Positions 42,371 to 52,586 of a DNA stretch of 60,155 nucleotides are shown here, piece after piece. This stretch comes from Bifidobacterium leontopitheci (GTDB lineage: Bacteria > Actinomycetota > Actinomycetes > Actinomycetales > Bifidobacteriaceae): assembly GCF_009193355.1 (NCBI RefSeq), contig NZ_WBVT01000016.1, positions 1 through 60,155 of the forward strand, given 5' to 3'. The notes beneath the pieces were generated by a model, which was given only the letters and a program-made list of their open reading frames with translations, was not told where the DNA came from and did not search any database. The first letter of the stretch is position 1. Each line of letters starts with the position of its first letter. A program made the translations under genes and the position numbers.

Positions 42371-43195
42371 TCACGCAGAAAGACCCTCATCCCTTAATAA
42401 ATCGGCAAGGAAAACCCCTACCCCATCCTGCTGGTTGGACGGAGCAATGGCGTCAGCGGCGGCTTTGATCCGATCATCAGCGTTTGCCATAGCGACGCCC
42501 ATCCCCGCCGCGCGCAGCAATGGAACATCATTGAGCCCATCACCAAAAGCGATGACATTTCTCAAACCAGCGCCCAGGCTTTTTGCCCAGATCTGCGAAG
42601 CATGCGCCTTGTTCGCATGAGCGTTTGAGATTTCCATAACACCGCCGCTGGAATCGGTAACTGTGAAGTCCTTACCAATCAACTCATGGCAACCGTCAAT
42701 ATACCGGTCCGCTTGGTAGCCGGGCGTTGCCATGACAAGTTCAAGAACCGGAGCATTCGGAACCGACGATATGCGTTGAGGATCCGGATCGCGCAGTATT
42801 CCTCCATGCGCGCGCAGGTCCCAAAATGTTTGATCGCAACCGAATCCTTCCCTGTACTCCCACCCGAATCCAGCCTGCGGATATTTATTTTTCAGCATGG
42901 CGATAATGCCAACACACTGCCTCTCATCAAGCAGTTCGGAATGAATGACATGGCATGTGGCCGTATCCACAATCTGCGCACCGTTGGACGCAAACAAAGC
43001 GGAGAATAAAGGCAATACCGGTCCCAGTACTTGCTTTACCAAGCGAAGCGGACGCGCTGACGCCGCGGCGAAAAGAACGCCGGCATTATTAGCTCGGCCA
43101 AGCATGTCTTGCAATCGAGAGGAGACCCGCCCATGCTCATTGAGTAGCGTGCCGTCAAGATCGGTGACAACGAGAATCGGCAACTTAAGACTCAT
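42371..43195 (-). CDS. Cof-type HAD phosphatase (HAD-IIB)
   Basis: This 274-residue protein has the HAD motif I TDLDGTLLNE, motif II ASAR in AAASARPLR, a C2-type cap, Lys at NAHANKAHAS, and the final GDGLNDVPLLRAAGMGVAMANA, typical of Cof sugar-phosphate or flavin-phosphate phosphatases. It is somewhat more AT-rich than the window average. Single gene, with a remnant of ychF upstream. Substrate unknown. Confidence 0.88.
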   Translation of the reverse strand: MSLKLPILVVTDLDGTLLNEHGRVSSRLQDMLGRANNAGVLFAAASARPLRLVKQVLGPVLPLFSALFASNGAQIVDTATCHVIHSELLDERQCVGIIAMLKNKYPQAGFGWEYREGFGCDQTFWDLRAHGGILRDPDPQRISSVPNAPVLELVMATPGYQADRYIDGCHELIGKDFTVTDSSGGVMEISNAHANKAHASQIWAKSLGAGLRNVIAFGDGLNDVPLLRAAGMGVAMANADDRIKAAADAIAPSNQQDGVGVFLADLLRDEGLSA

Positions 43196-43273
43196 AACGG
43201 ACCCCTATTCGCGCATTACAGCGATGCGCATAATCGAATCTGACAAGAAGTGCAATTGTAACAGGAGCAACCG

Positions 43274-43372
43274 AAGGCCTTGGAATCGTTGGATCCTGAG
43301 GCCCTCGGCGCTATACAGCAATCACTTTTAAGCGTTGGGGAGAACTTGAACTCGACGATGTCGCTATACGGC
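43274..43372. repeat. Degenerate copy of the ychF 3' end and terminator
   Basis: Read against 48137-48234, this stretch keeps CTTGGAAT, GCAATCACTT and GAACTTGAACTCGACGATG at the same relative places. On the minus strand it would code SDIVEFKF, matching GDIVEFKF near the YchF C-terminus (which ends NVSKK). It is too decayed to be a gene. Confidence 0.75.
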
Positions 43373-43419
43373 ATCAGGCTGTTTCTCCAGCAACAGGCCG
43401 TTCATACGGACAAGTCCCG

Positions 43420-44508
43420 CTATCCGACTACGGCGTCGAGCGAGTCCACTGCACGCAGGGCGGTGGCCACGTCGGACGGAGTGACCTCGAACGGCATGTT
43501 GCCCATCGTGTCGTCCGGTGAGCAGGCCAGTTTGCCCACGCGCAGCAGGTCGGCGTCCGTGGCGTCTGCAATGCCGATGCCGGCCAAGGTGGTTGGTAAG
43601 CCGACCGCGCGGAAGAATCCAAACGCCTCCTCGAAATCAGCCATCGGCCGGTCCTCCAGCACGAACTGCGTGAGGGTGCCGTATGCTACTTTTTCTCCGT
43701 GCAGATATTTATGCGTGCCTTCCAGCGCGGTCAGGCCGTTGTGCACGGCGTGCGCCGCCGCCAATCCGCTCGACTCGAAACCGATGCCGCTGAGCAGCGT
43801 GTTCGCCTCGACCACCTGTTCCAAGGCACGGGTGCGCAGACCCTTACGCGCCGCCGCCAAGGCCTTCACGCCGTCGGCGATGAGCAGGTCATGACATAGG
43901 CGTGCCATCGCTTCGGCGGCATTGGTGGCATGGCCGCCGGCCATGGTGACCGCGTTCGATTTGATGCAGGCAAGAGCTTCGAAATAGGTAGCGTAGGCAT
44001 CACCGAAGCCGGCCGTCAGGAGTCTGGCAGGTGCCTTGGCGATGACGTCCGTGTCCATGATCACCTTTTCCGGGTTCTTGGGCAAGGGCAGATACTTGTC
44101 GAACTGCCCGTCGTCGGTGTACAGCACCGAAAGCCGCGAACACGGCGCGTCCGAGGACGCGGCCGTCGGCACGATGACGACCGGCAACCCGGCGAGATGC
44201 GCCACGGCCTTGGCCGTATCGAGCGACTTGCCGCCTCCGATGCCGAGCACTACGTCGCATTCGCCCAGCCGCTCCTGATGTCGGCGAATCTCGGTCATCG
44301 AGCATTCGCCATTGAACGCCTCGTAGTGATATGGGGTGTTCGTAGCGTCGAAATTCGAAGTGATTCGATCGTGGTACATCCGGTCGATGAACGGGTCGAC
44401 GATCAGATACGCGCCTGCCGAACCGAGTTCCACGTATTCCGAGGCGAGCGAGCCTAATGCGTCCTCCTGCTGGATATAGCTGCCGGGTGAGCACAGCACT
44501 GTTCTCAT
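43420..44508 (-). CDS. gldA: Glycerol dehydrogenase, iron-type
   Basis: This 362-residue NAD-dependent enzyme of the iron-containing ADH family should oxidise glycerol to dihydroxyacetone or reduce it in reverse. It has VVLGIGGGKSLDTAKAVAH (nucleotide binding), PTAASSDAPCS, GFGDAYATYFEA (metal Asp), NAAEAMARLCHDLL and GFESSGLAAAHAVHNGL (metal His), all as in GldA. It ends the operon started by the MFS gene (28 nt gap). The divergent AraC protein is the likely regulator. Start at 44508. Confidence 0.88.
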   Translation of the reverse strand: MRTVLCSPGSYIQQEDALGSLASEYVELGSAGAYLIVDPFIDRMYHDRITSNFDATNTPYHYEAFNGECSMTEIRRHQERLGECDVVLGIGGGKSLDTAKAVAHLAGLPVVIVPTAASSDAPCSRLSVLYTDDGQFDKYLPLPKNPEKVIMDTDVIAKAPARLLTAGFGDAYATYFEALACIKSNAVTMAGGHATNAAEAMARLCHDLLIADGVKALAAARKGLRTRALEQVVEANTLLSGIGFESSGLAAAHAVHNGLTALEGTHKYLHGEKVAYGTLTQFVLEDRPMADFEEAFGFFRAVGLPTTLAGIGIADATDADLLRVGKLACSPDDTMGNMPFEVTPSDVATALRAVDSLDAVVG

Positions 44509-44535
44509 GATTGCTCCTTTTACTTCATTGTTGGA

Positions 44536-45783
44536 TTATCTGTTCAAAAATAGAGTTGTCCATCGAGTGATGTCGCGTGACTCCGCACGCTTGAGCAGCA
44601 CCAGCACGCCGACCGAACCCAATGCCAGCACCGCGCCAAAGAGGCCGAGCCAACGCAGTCCCAGATGCGTCATGGCCAGTCCGCTGATGGTGGACCCCAA
44701 GGTTATGCCGATGTTGAATGCCATCGCGTTCATCGAAGAGGCCAATGTCATGGACGAGGGGAACCGTTCGGCAGCGATGGCGGTATGCAGTACCTGCGAC
44801 GGCGAATTCTGCAGGTACATGAGACAGGCCAGTGCGAGCAGATCCACGGCCCCGAGCGCCGGAATTATACTTGCGAACGGCAGTACGGCCAGGCAGACAG
44901 CCTGCAACAGGTACAGCGGAATCAGACCGATGATCGGATGCGAGCCGGTGCCACGAGCCGCCAACTTGCCGCTGTACAGGTTGGACCACAATGCCGCAAG
45001 ACCGATCGCGGTCAACGCAAGACTCAGGTACCGCTCGGGGACGCCGATTTCCTCGGTGAGGATGGGGGAAAGATATGTATAGAAGGAGTATGTCGCCGCC
45101 GCACCGAAAACGACCGCAAGCATGCCGCACCAGACCCGCACGTCGGTGAACAGACGGAATTGCGGCAGAAAACGCGTGGCTCCGGTCATATATGAGGTGC
45201 GTGGCAGACAGCGCAGCATCGATATGATGACGAGCACGGTCAGCAGATTGATCAGATGGAATGACCATCGCCAGCCGAACTGTTGTGCGATGAATGTACC
45301 GATCGGCACGCCGAAGACCGCGGCGATGGAGATGCCGGAAAAGATCCAGGACATGAACCGGGGCCGATCAGATGCGCCGACCAGATCCGGTGCGAACGTC
45401 ATGGGCACGGCCACGAGTGGTCCGCTCACTGTGGCGATGACGATGCGCCCCACCAGCAGCATCGGATAATTCAGGGCAAAGGCGCACAGGACATTGCCGG
45501 CCAAGAAGATGCCCGTCATCGCCATCAAGGCATGGAATCGATTGAATTTGGCGGATACGGCCGCTCCGATTGGAGTCATCGGCGCGTATACGAGCGCGAA
45601 GGCGGAGACCAATGAACCGATGGCCGCCAACGAAACGCGCATGTCCGAGGCAATCGGCTGCATGACGCCAACTACGATGAACTCGCTCAATCCCAGCAAA
45701 AACGTCAATGCGATAAGCGTGACGACCGGCACGGTGAAGAACCGGGATCCACTTCGCGTCTTCGTGGCATCCACTATGAGCAT
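44536..45783 (-). CDS. MFS transporter, DHA1-like
   Basis: This 415-residue protein has 12 predicted helices. Motif-A-like GAAVSAKFNRFHALM, FLLGLSEFIVVGVMQPIASD in helix 1, and GPLVAVPMTFAPDLVG resemble AraJ-type exporters of sugars or drugs. It is co-transcribed with gldA. The carrier may move a polyol or a small toxic alcohol; direction is not certain. Upstream lies a dyad TGAACAT-N10-ATGTTCA in the region shared with the AraC gene. Its Shine-Dalgarno is very close to the start codon. Confidence 0.8.
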   Translation of the reverse strand: MLIVDATKTRSGSRFFTVPVVTLIALTFLLGLSEFIVVGVMQPIASDMRVSLAAIGSLVSAFALVYAPMTPIGAAVSAKFNRFHALMAMTGIFLAGNVLCAFALNYPMLLVGRIVIATVSGPLVAVPMTFAPDLVGASDRPRFMSWIFSGISIAAVFGVPIGTFIAQQFGWRWSFHLINLLTVLVIISMLRCLPRTSYMTGATRFLPQFRLFTDVRVWCGMLAVVFGAAATYSFYTYLSPILTEEIGVPERYLSLALTAIGLAALWSNLYSGKLAARGTGSHPIIGLIPLYLLQAVCLAVLPFASIIPALGAVDLLALACLMYLQNSPSQVLHTAIAAERFPSSMTLASSMNAMAFNIGITLGSTISGLAMTHLGLRWLGLFGAVLALGSVGVLVLLKRAESRDITRWTTLFLNR

Positions 45784-45820
45784 CCTTTCCTGGACAACAC
45801 GATTAACTATCGAAATAAGG

Positions 45821-45844
45821 TGAACATGATGATCGATATGTTCA
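45821..45844. promoter_or_regulatory. Dyad TGAACAT-N10-ATGTTCA, probable operator
   Basis: A perfect 7-bp inverted repeat in the 164-bp region between the leftward MFS/gldA operon and the rightward AraC gene. A second dyad, CTATAGT-N7-ACTATAG (45913-45933), lies just before the AraC start. The first is the likelier AraC-type site for the MFS promoter. Confidence 0.55.
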
Positions 45845-45947
45845 CATTACCCACTTAGAAACTACTGTTATATTAGTGATACGAACTCGATGAGATACGA
45901 GACGAACCATCACTATAGTTTCCATTACTATAGAAATCGTGACAACA

Positions 45948-46961
45948 ATGACTGCCGAGCGAACGATTGATCAGACCTCTCCGAAGAGTCCCAATCCTCT
46001 GACCATTTTCTCCGACCTTTCGGAAACCCCGCACTACAATCTGCCGGGATTGCCGATGTACGCAAGACGCGACGACATGCGTCGTTATGGCTTCCGCATG
46101 GCGTGTCATTGGCATCGCGACTTGGAATTCATCCATGTTCTCAACGGCCATCCACGCGTATTCGTCAACGGCGCGCTCATTCCGTTGCATGCAGGCGAAG
46201 GCATCTTCATCAACTCGCGTCGCATGCACTATCTGATATGCGACGACGGCGACGATGCCGGATTCGTCTCGACGGTAATCGATGCTTCACTGCTAGGCGC
46301 GATGTACGCGCCACTGGCAGCCGCCATGCTCAAACGCATGGATGACACCGCTCCTGATTACGTCGTACTCGACTCAACCCGCGAACGGGACCGCACGTTG
46401 CTGTTCGGTATCGACGAGCTCGAACGACTGTTGTCCCGGTGCGAAAGTCAACAGGAGACAGGCGACGCGCTGACGGTGCTGCCGGCAGTCGCCCAGTCTG
46501 CACACTTGTGCTTTCTGGCGTTGGAAAGAATCAACGAAGGAACCATCACCGCCGAACCCAAGACGGTGGACCAAAGAACCTCGGAATACCCAACTCCTTC
46601 ATCGGCACATGCCGCGGCAAACGATCCGGGGCCTGAGTTCAGGTCTTTCCTGCTTATGATGGCCTTCATCCGCGCCAACGCATCACACAAGATCACCCTT
46701 GACGACATCGCGCGAGCCGGCATAGTCGGCCGTCGCGTCTGCTGCGAGCTGTTTCGCACATATGCCGGGCAGACGCCAATCGACTACCTCACCGATTATC
46801 GCCTTGGCAAGGCCCGTGAGTTGTTGTCCGAGGGAACCATGTCCATCAAGGAGATTTCGCAGGTCTGCGGATTCTCATCACCCGCTTATTTCAGTTACGT
46901 GTTCCGGCAGCACATGGACACCACCCCACGCCAGTGGCGAGACCGAGAAATGACGAACTGA
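45948..46961 (+). CDS. AraC family transcriptional regulator
   Basis: This protein of 337 residues (340 from a GTG at 45939) has an N-terminal cupin with CHWHRDLEFIHVLNGHPRVFVNGALIPL and a C-terminal AraC HTH (GLAR-like LGKARELLSEGTMSIKEISQVCGFSSPAYFSYVFRQHMDTTPRQWR). It is a paralogue of the regulator at 193. It stands divergent from the MFS/gldA operon and probably activates it when a sugar or polyol binds. No clear Shine-Dalgarno was seen. Confidence 0.85.
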   Translation: MTAERTIDQTSPKSPNPLTIFSDLSETPHYNLPGLPMYARRDDMRRYGFRMACHWHRDLEFIHVLNGHPRVFVNGALIPLHAGEGIFINSRRMHYLICDDGDDAGFVSTVIDASLLGAMYAPLAAAMLKRMDDTAPDYVVLDSTRERDRTLLFGIDELERLLSRCESQQETGDALTVLPAVAQSAHLCFLALERINEGTITAEPKTVDQRTSEYPTPSSAHAAANDPGPEFRSFLLMMAFIRANASHKITLDDIARAGIVGRRVCCELFRTYAGQTPIDYLTDYRLGKARELLSEGTMSIKEISQVCGFSSPAYFSYVFRQHMDTTPRQWRDREMTN

Positions 46962-47044
46962 GGAGAGCATAAGTGGTTGGTCAGCGTTGCTCCGTTATCC
47001 GCGACCAACGGCGGCAAAGCTATCTCACATGCCATTACAAAATC

Positions 47045-47104
47045 AGGGTCTTGGAATCACTAGAACTCCAAGACCCTTGGCACTACTCAGCAATCACTAC
47101 TTGG
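47045..47104. repeat. Second copy of the ychF terminator and 3' flank
   Basis: The AGGGTCTTGGA/TCCAAGACCCT stem (47045-47055 with 47067-47077) is followed by CACTAC and GCAATCACTACTTG, matching the terminator plus stop-codon region at 48136-48196. The similarity ends where YchF coding sequence begins. It may act as the terminator of the tautomerase gene. Confidence 0.75.
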
Positions 47105-47157
47105 ATTCGGCTGACTTGCCTTCCTTCCCCCGCGTACCGGCTGGTACGGTCAATGAA

Positions 47158-47574
47158 TCAGTCATCAGTCTTGGCAGCGAGTCTGCCGGCAATGTACCGA
47201 TATTCCTGCGTGAGACCGGCGAAACCCCACGAGTCCGGACGCACGTTCTGAACCACGATGTAGCTGGCTTCGGACACCGTTCCGAGAATCGCCGCCATGC
47301 CATCGAACGCACGCCGAACGAACAACGCCTTATCACCTTTGGCGTTGGTGCCCTCGGTGATCTTGATCTCCACATAGAATGTGCCCTCGCCACGATCCGG
47401 CACAGATCGCCCGCCGACGAACCAGCACGCAGGATCCGCGAAGTCCACGTCCACGGACACCACGTCACGCTGCTTCCCGAGAACGTCCACCGCCAGACCG
47501 GTGAGCAAATCCGCAACCTTGGCTGCGATTTCCGTTGATCCATCTCCCGCAACACGAGCCCTGATGTACGGCAT
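47158..47574 (-). CDS. Tautomerase family protein
   Basis: A 138-residue protein of the 4-oxalocrotonate tautomerase superfamily. The start MPYIRARV puts the catalytic Pro at position 2, where it becomes the N-terminus after Met removal. The later KITEGTNAKGDKALFVRRAFDGM is family-like. AAGGAG lies upstream of the start at 47574, which is preferred to the frame from 47604. Substrate unknown. Tautomerases of this type often accompany SDR and ADH genes, and remnants of both are near. Confidence 0.75.
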   Translation of the reverse strand: MPYIRARVAGDGSTEIAAKVADLLTGLAVDVLGKQRDVVSVDVDFADPACWFVGGRSVPDRGEGTFYVEIKITEGTNAKGDKALFVRRAFDGMAAILGTVSEASYIVVQNVRPDSWGFAGLTQEYRYIAGRLAAKTDD

Positions 47575-47701
47575 ATCCGTCTCCTTCAATACAAGATATT
47601 GCATTGCGAAGTATACGGTACAACATCTACCGCCACCTCCGGCTGGTGGCTGTGTTTGGATTCCTCGTAACGACAGGGATGATGCGAACCGGCCATGACC
47701 A

Positions 47702-48007
47702 TCAACCCCGACTTACGGCACCGCCAGACCTGAGACTGGTGACGCGCACGGCCAACGTGGTCGGCACCAGCTTGGCGAACACATGGTACAGCTTGTAGAA
47801 CGTCAGCGGCGTGTAGTTCGCGCATCCGCGTTCGGCCTTCGCCAACGCTTTCGCCGTTTCCCTGCGCAAATCAAGGTACGGCAGCCGAGCCAGTTTACCG
47901 GATGCGGCGCCGCGCACGTTCATTTCGGTGTCCATGTTGCCGGGGCTGAACAGCAGTACATTGACGCCGCGCGCACGTTCCTCCTCATGCAACACACGCC
48001 ATCGCAC
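47702..48007 (-). pseudogene. C-terminal fragment of a short-chain dehydrogenase
   Basis: About 100 residues with the SDR late block RGVNVLLFSPGNMDTEMN, then LARLPYLDLRRETAKALAKAERG. The Rossmann nucleotide-binding part with the TGxxxGIG motif and the YxxxK catalytic pair are missing. It is a broken remnant of an oxidoreductase in the same decayed region as the truncated ADH and flavodoxin. Confidence 0.75.
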
Positions 48008-48130
48008 GGCGGAAGAAGCCTAGGGTGAGGCCACAAGTTCAAACCCACTTTGATGAAGCGTGCCCATGCGCAGACCTCGAATACGTCATTCCCGACACGG
48101 CACACACATGCGACCATTGATTCCACATAT

Positions 48131-48173
48131 GACAGGGGGTCTTGGAATTACCGAAATTCCAAGACCCCCTGTC
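48131..48173. terminator. Terminator of ychF
   Basis: A 19-bp perfect stem, GACAGGGGGTCTTGGAATT with its complement (48131-48149 and 48155-48173), has a 5-nt loop. It lies 12 nt beyond the ychF stop. Similar copies lie at 47045 and 43274. Confidence 0.85.
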
Positions 48174-48185
48174 ACTACGCGGCAA

Positions 48186-49283
<1,098 letters not shown>

Positions 49284-49353
49284 GATTCCCAGTATTGGCT
49301 GTAAGGTGGACGTCAGGAGGATGCTCCGACGCATCCTCGGCAAGGAGGGGACC

Positions 49354-51909
49354 ATGGCAGGCAATCGTTCCACATCACATATATCAGAGGACTCCCGGCT
49401 GGCGAGGCTGGACGCGGAACTGCTGCATATCGGCAACACCGGCACCGTCGAGTTCGACCTGACGTTGCCGTCCGTCGGCGCGAACGGATCGACGGTCAGC
49501 TGGTCGAGCGGCGACGACCATTGGCTGGAGCCGGACGGCACCGTGCACCGGCCGCAGTTCGGCCGCGGCGACCGGATGGTGACGCTCACCGCAACGGTCC
49601 GTCACGGCGCGGCGAGCGAGACGCGCACGTTCGAAGTGCGCGTGCTGGAACAACGTGCCGGATTCACCGTCATCGACGCGGCTCCGCTGTCGCTGACGGC
49701 CGACGCCGGAGCACGCTACGATCTGCCGGCGTTCGTGGCCGCGCATACGGACGACGGGCGGACCGTCGCCGTACCGGTCACGTGGGATGACGGCACCGCG
49801 CATACGGCGAGCGTCACGGCCGGCGACACAATCGTCCATCATGGCGTCGTCCAACATGCCGGCTCGCCGGACGACATTGCCTCACCGGACGACATCGCCT
49901 CACCGGACAACGTCGCCTCACCGGACAACGCGGCGCCGAACGCACGTCGCGGCACGGTTCCCGTCACCGCGACAATCCATGTGGGGACGTCCGGCAGCCA
50001 AACCGAAACCGCACCTGCACGCACCGTGGCATACCAGCGCATCTCCCCCATCCCCTTCAGCCATGCCAGGCTCGCCGGCGAGTGGCCGCTGTCCAGGAAC
50101 CAGCAGGACCGGTTCTTCTATCTGCGCGACCTCGATCTCGACCGGCCTCTGCGCGAATTCAGGCGTACGGCCGGGCTCGATGACCATGGCGCCGAGCCGA
50201 TGACCGGCTGGGATGCACCGGACTCTCAGCTGCGCGGTCACACGCTGGGCCACTTGATGTCCGCATACGCGCTGGCATACGCGGCGACCGGCGACGGCAC
50301 GATGCGGCACCCGCTCGACTATCTGGTCGGCTCGCTCGCCGAAGTGCAGCGCGCGCTCGCAGCGCGGCCCGGCATCCATCCGGGGTTCCTGTCGGCGTAC
50401 GACGAAACCCAGTTCGATCTGTTGGAACGTCTCGTGACATATCCGACCATCTGGGCGCCGTATTACACGCTGCACAAGATCCTCGCCGGCCTGCTCGACG
50501 CGTACCGGTATGCCGGCAACGACACGGCGCTGGACCTGGCCAGGGGCATCGGCCTGTGGACGTATGAGCGGCTGCGGAAGCTGCCGCGTGAGCGGTTGCA
50601 GCGCATGTGGAGCCTGTACATCGCCGGCGAGTTCGGTGGTATGAACGAGTCGCTGGCCATCCTGTACCGGATCGACGGCGATCCGAGGTTCCTTGAGGCG
50701 GCCCGCATGTTCGACAATGACCGCCTGCTCACGCCGATGCTTCAGCACGAGGATGCGCTCGGGGGCATGCATGCGAACCAGCATATCCCGCAGGTCATCG
50801 GCTGGGTGGAGATGTTCCGCGTGTGCGGCGATCGGCGGTATCTCGACGCGGCGAGGTTCTTCGCCGATACGGTGCTCGACCACCATCTGTATGCGATGGG
50901 CGGCACCGGTGAAGGCGAAATGTTCCATGATCCGGACGCCATCGGCTCGCTGCTGGACGACGACACTGCGGAGAGCTGTGCGACATACAACATGGTCAAG
51001 CTGGTTTCGCGGCTCTATGAGTTCGACCCCGACCGCCGGTACGTCGACTATCTGGATTGGGCGTTCCTCAACCATATTGCGGCGAGCGCCAGCCGGCGCG
51101 AAGACGGCGGCAGCACGTATTTCATGCCCACGCGGCCGGGCGGGCGCAAGAGGTTCGATCTTGAGGAGAACAGCTGCTGCCACGGCACGGGGCTGGAGTC
51201 GCACTTCCTCGCAGCATCGTGCGCGTTCGCCTCGGATGCGCGCACGTTCATGGTGAACCGTTATCTGCCTTTGCTCTTCCACGATCAAACGGCATCGCTG
51301 TTCATGCAGAGGGATTACACGAATCCGGGCCGTGCGACCATGTCCTTCACGCGTCTGAACCGGCGTGCGATCAGCTTCCATGTGCCCGATTGGAGCGCGG
51401 ATGGTTCGGTGACTCTCCGCGTGCGCAGCCGGCGCGACGCCTTCGACCTCATGGATGACGCCGGCGCGCGCATCCATGTCGGCGCGGCCACGAGGGAGCC
51501 CGGCGCACTGTTGCCGACGCCTAGTGATCCCGTGACGTTGCGCAGGTCAGGCGTCAGGCAGGTGACGATCACGCTGCCTGACGACGAGGATGAGCGGACG
51601 TGGAGTAATGCGCTGTTCGAGTTGACGTTCACGACGCGCTTCCGCCTGATTCCCACGCCCGACCGCCCGGATGTCGCGGCGGTGGCGTGGGGACCGTACG
51701 TGCTCGCCGCGCTTGACGACCGTCAGGAGATGCTGACGGCGGATTTCGGGCAGGCGGACGGCTCGGGGTGTTTATCGGACGATGAGTTCGAACAGGGCGG
51801 GGATCCGCTCACGTTCATCCACCGTCGTTCGGGATTGCGTTTCGTCCCGTTGACGTTCGTGGAAGCCGACAGGCCGTATCACCTGTACGTACGGGCGGTA
51901 CGGGAATAG
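49354..51909 (+). CDS. GH127-like glycoside hydrolase with N-terminal Ig-like part
   Basis: This 851-residue protein has an N-terminal beta-rich part (about 20-230; an Ig-like block VSWSSGDDHWLEPDG, then an SPDDIA-type tandem repeat coded at about 49866-49930) and a (alpha/alpha)6 catalytic domain. It has LRGHTLGHLMSAYALAYAATGD, GEFGGMNESLAILYR and ETQFD, and the GH127 zinc/Cys site: E540-S-C542 and C608-C609 in SCCHGTG. GH127 enzymes release beta-L-arabinofuranose. No signal peptide, so it is intracellular and probably acts on imported oligosaccharides. GGAGGGG lies upstream. Family GH146 is an alternative. Confidence 0.85.
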   Translation: MAGNRSTSHISEDSRLARLDAELLHIGNTGTVEFDLTLPSVGANGSTVSWSSGDDHWLEPDGTVHRPQFGRGDRMVTLTATVRHGAASETRTFEVRVLEQRAGFTVIDAAPLSLTADAGARYDLPAFVAAHTDDGRTVAVPVTWDDGTAHTASVTAGDTIVHHGVVQHAGSPDDIASPDDIASPDNVASPDNAAPNARRGTVPVTATIHVGTSGSQTETAPARTVAYQRISPIPFSHARLAGEWPLSRNQQDRFFYLRDLDLDRPLREFRRTAGLDDHGAEPMTGWDAPDSQLRGHTLGHLMSAYALAYAATGDGTMRHPLDYLVGSLAEVQRALAARPGIHPGFLSAYDETQFDLLERLVTYPTIWAPYYTLHKILAGLLDAYRYAGNDTALDLARGIGLWTYERLRKLPRERLQRMWSLYIAGEFGGMNESLAILYRIDGDPRFLEAARMFDNDRLLTPMLQHEDALGGMHANQHIPQVIGWVEMFRVCGDRRYLDAARFFADTVLDHHLYAMGGTGEGEMFHDPDAIGSLLDDDTAESCATYNMVKLVSRLYEFDPDRRYVDYLDWAFLNHIAASASRREDGGSTYFMPTRPGGRKRFDLEENSCCHGTGLESHFLAASCAFASDARTFMVNRYLPLLFHDQTASLFMQRDYTNPGRATMSFTRLNRRAISFHVPDWSADGSVTLRVRSRRDAFDLMDDAGARIHVGAATREPGALLPTPSDPVTLRRSGVRQVTITLPDDEDERTWSNALFELTFTTRFRLIPTPDRPDVAAVAWGPYVLAALDDRQEMLTADFGQADGSGCLSDDEFEQGGDPLTFIHRRSGLRFVPLTFVEADRPYHLYVRAVRE

Positions 51910-51941
51910 CGCAGGCTGAGCCTCCGGATCGTGCCACTCCC

Positions 51942-51960
51942 CTGCCGGTTATACCGGCAG
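51942..51960. terminator. Short hairpin after the GH127 gene
   Basis: CTGCCGGT-TAT-ACCGGCAG, an 8-bp stem with a 3-nt loop, about 30 nt after the stop. There is no T tract, so it may be a weak terminator. Confidence 0.45.
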
Positions 51961-52140
51961 CGGCAGCCGGTCGGCTCGCCGCCCCGGCCTCCTCCGCCGT
52001 GAAAGGCCGAGCCTTATAGCAAACACCATGGGCGTTTATAGGCGAGGAACGAGCGACAGCGATCCAGCATTGAACCGGCCGTAGGCCATCCTTGATTGCA
52101 GGACACTGACTTTCGCTTGGCCGACCGACCCGCAACCCTG

Positions 52141-52192
52141 GCCCCCTCGGTGGAGGGGGCTGTCTGAACGAAGTGAAGACTGGGGGAGCGTC
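52141..52192. repeat. Dispersed repeat R, copy 2
   Basis: GCCCCCTCGGTGGAGGGGGC, a variable middle, then GACTGGGGGAGCG. This is the reverse orientation of copy 1. It lies in a stretch of about 1 kb (51910-52926) without any gene. Confidence 0.75.
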
Positions 52193-52250
52193 ACCCGCGA
52201 CCGCATCAGCATCAGCCGACACGAACGACGCTGACTGGTCCACGCGCATT

Positions 52251-52291
52251 GCCACAACCTTGCGAAAACGCCGGTTTCGTCGACTTGTGGC
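52251..52291. repeat. 41-nt hairpin unit, variant stem
   Basis: GCCACAA at 52251 pairs with TTGTGGC at 52285. The inside carries GCGAAAACGCCGG and TTTCGTCG as in the units at 52355. The stem bases differ completely from those units but still pair, which points to selection for structure. Confidence 0.65.
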
Positions 52292-52354
52292 AAACGGGCG
52301 AACGCCATGACGACGCCGGGAGCGCCTGGGTGCCCGCGGCGGGAGGCTTCCTGT

Positions 52355-52477
52355 GTCCCATAAGTGCAAAAACGCCGATCTTGTCGTTATGGGACGTCCC
52401 ATAACGACATTGCAGGCGTTTTTGCACTTATGGGACGTCCCACAACGACATAGGAGGCGATTTCGTCGTTACGGGAC
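52355..52477. repeat. Array of three 41-nt palindromic units
   Basis: Three abutting units, 52355-52395, 52396-52436 and 52437-52477, are each bounded by GTCCC and GGGAC. The first two are mirror images around GGGAC|GTCCC. Each has the arms GTCCCATAA/TTATGGGAC or a close variant. The first has the interior GCAAAAACGCCGATC; the third lacks the A run. No ORF is supported. Confidence 0.8.
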
Positions 52478-52586
52478 ACGCGGCTGTCGGGATCGACTGG
52501 CTGCCGATATCGCAGAATCGTTGGAAAATGGCGATTCCTGACATATCGCCGATATCAGGATTAGCGGCGCAGAGGGACGCGCATGC

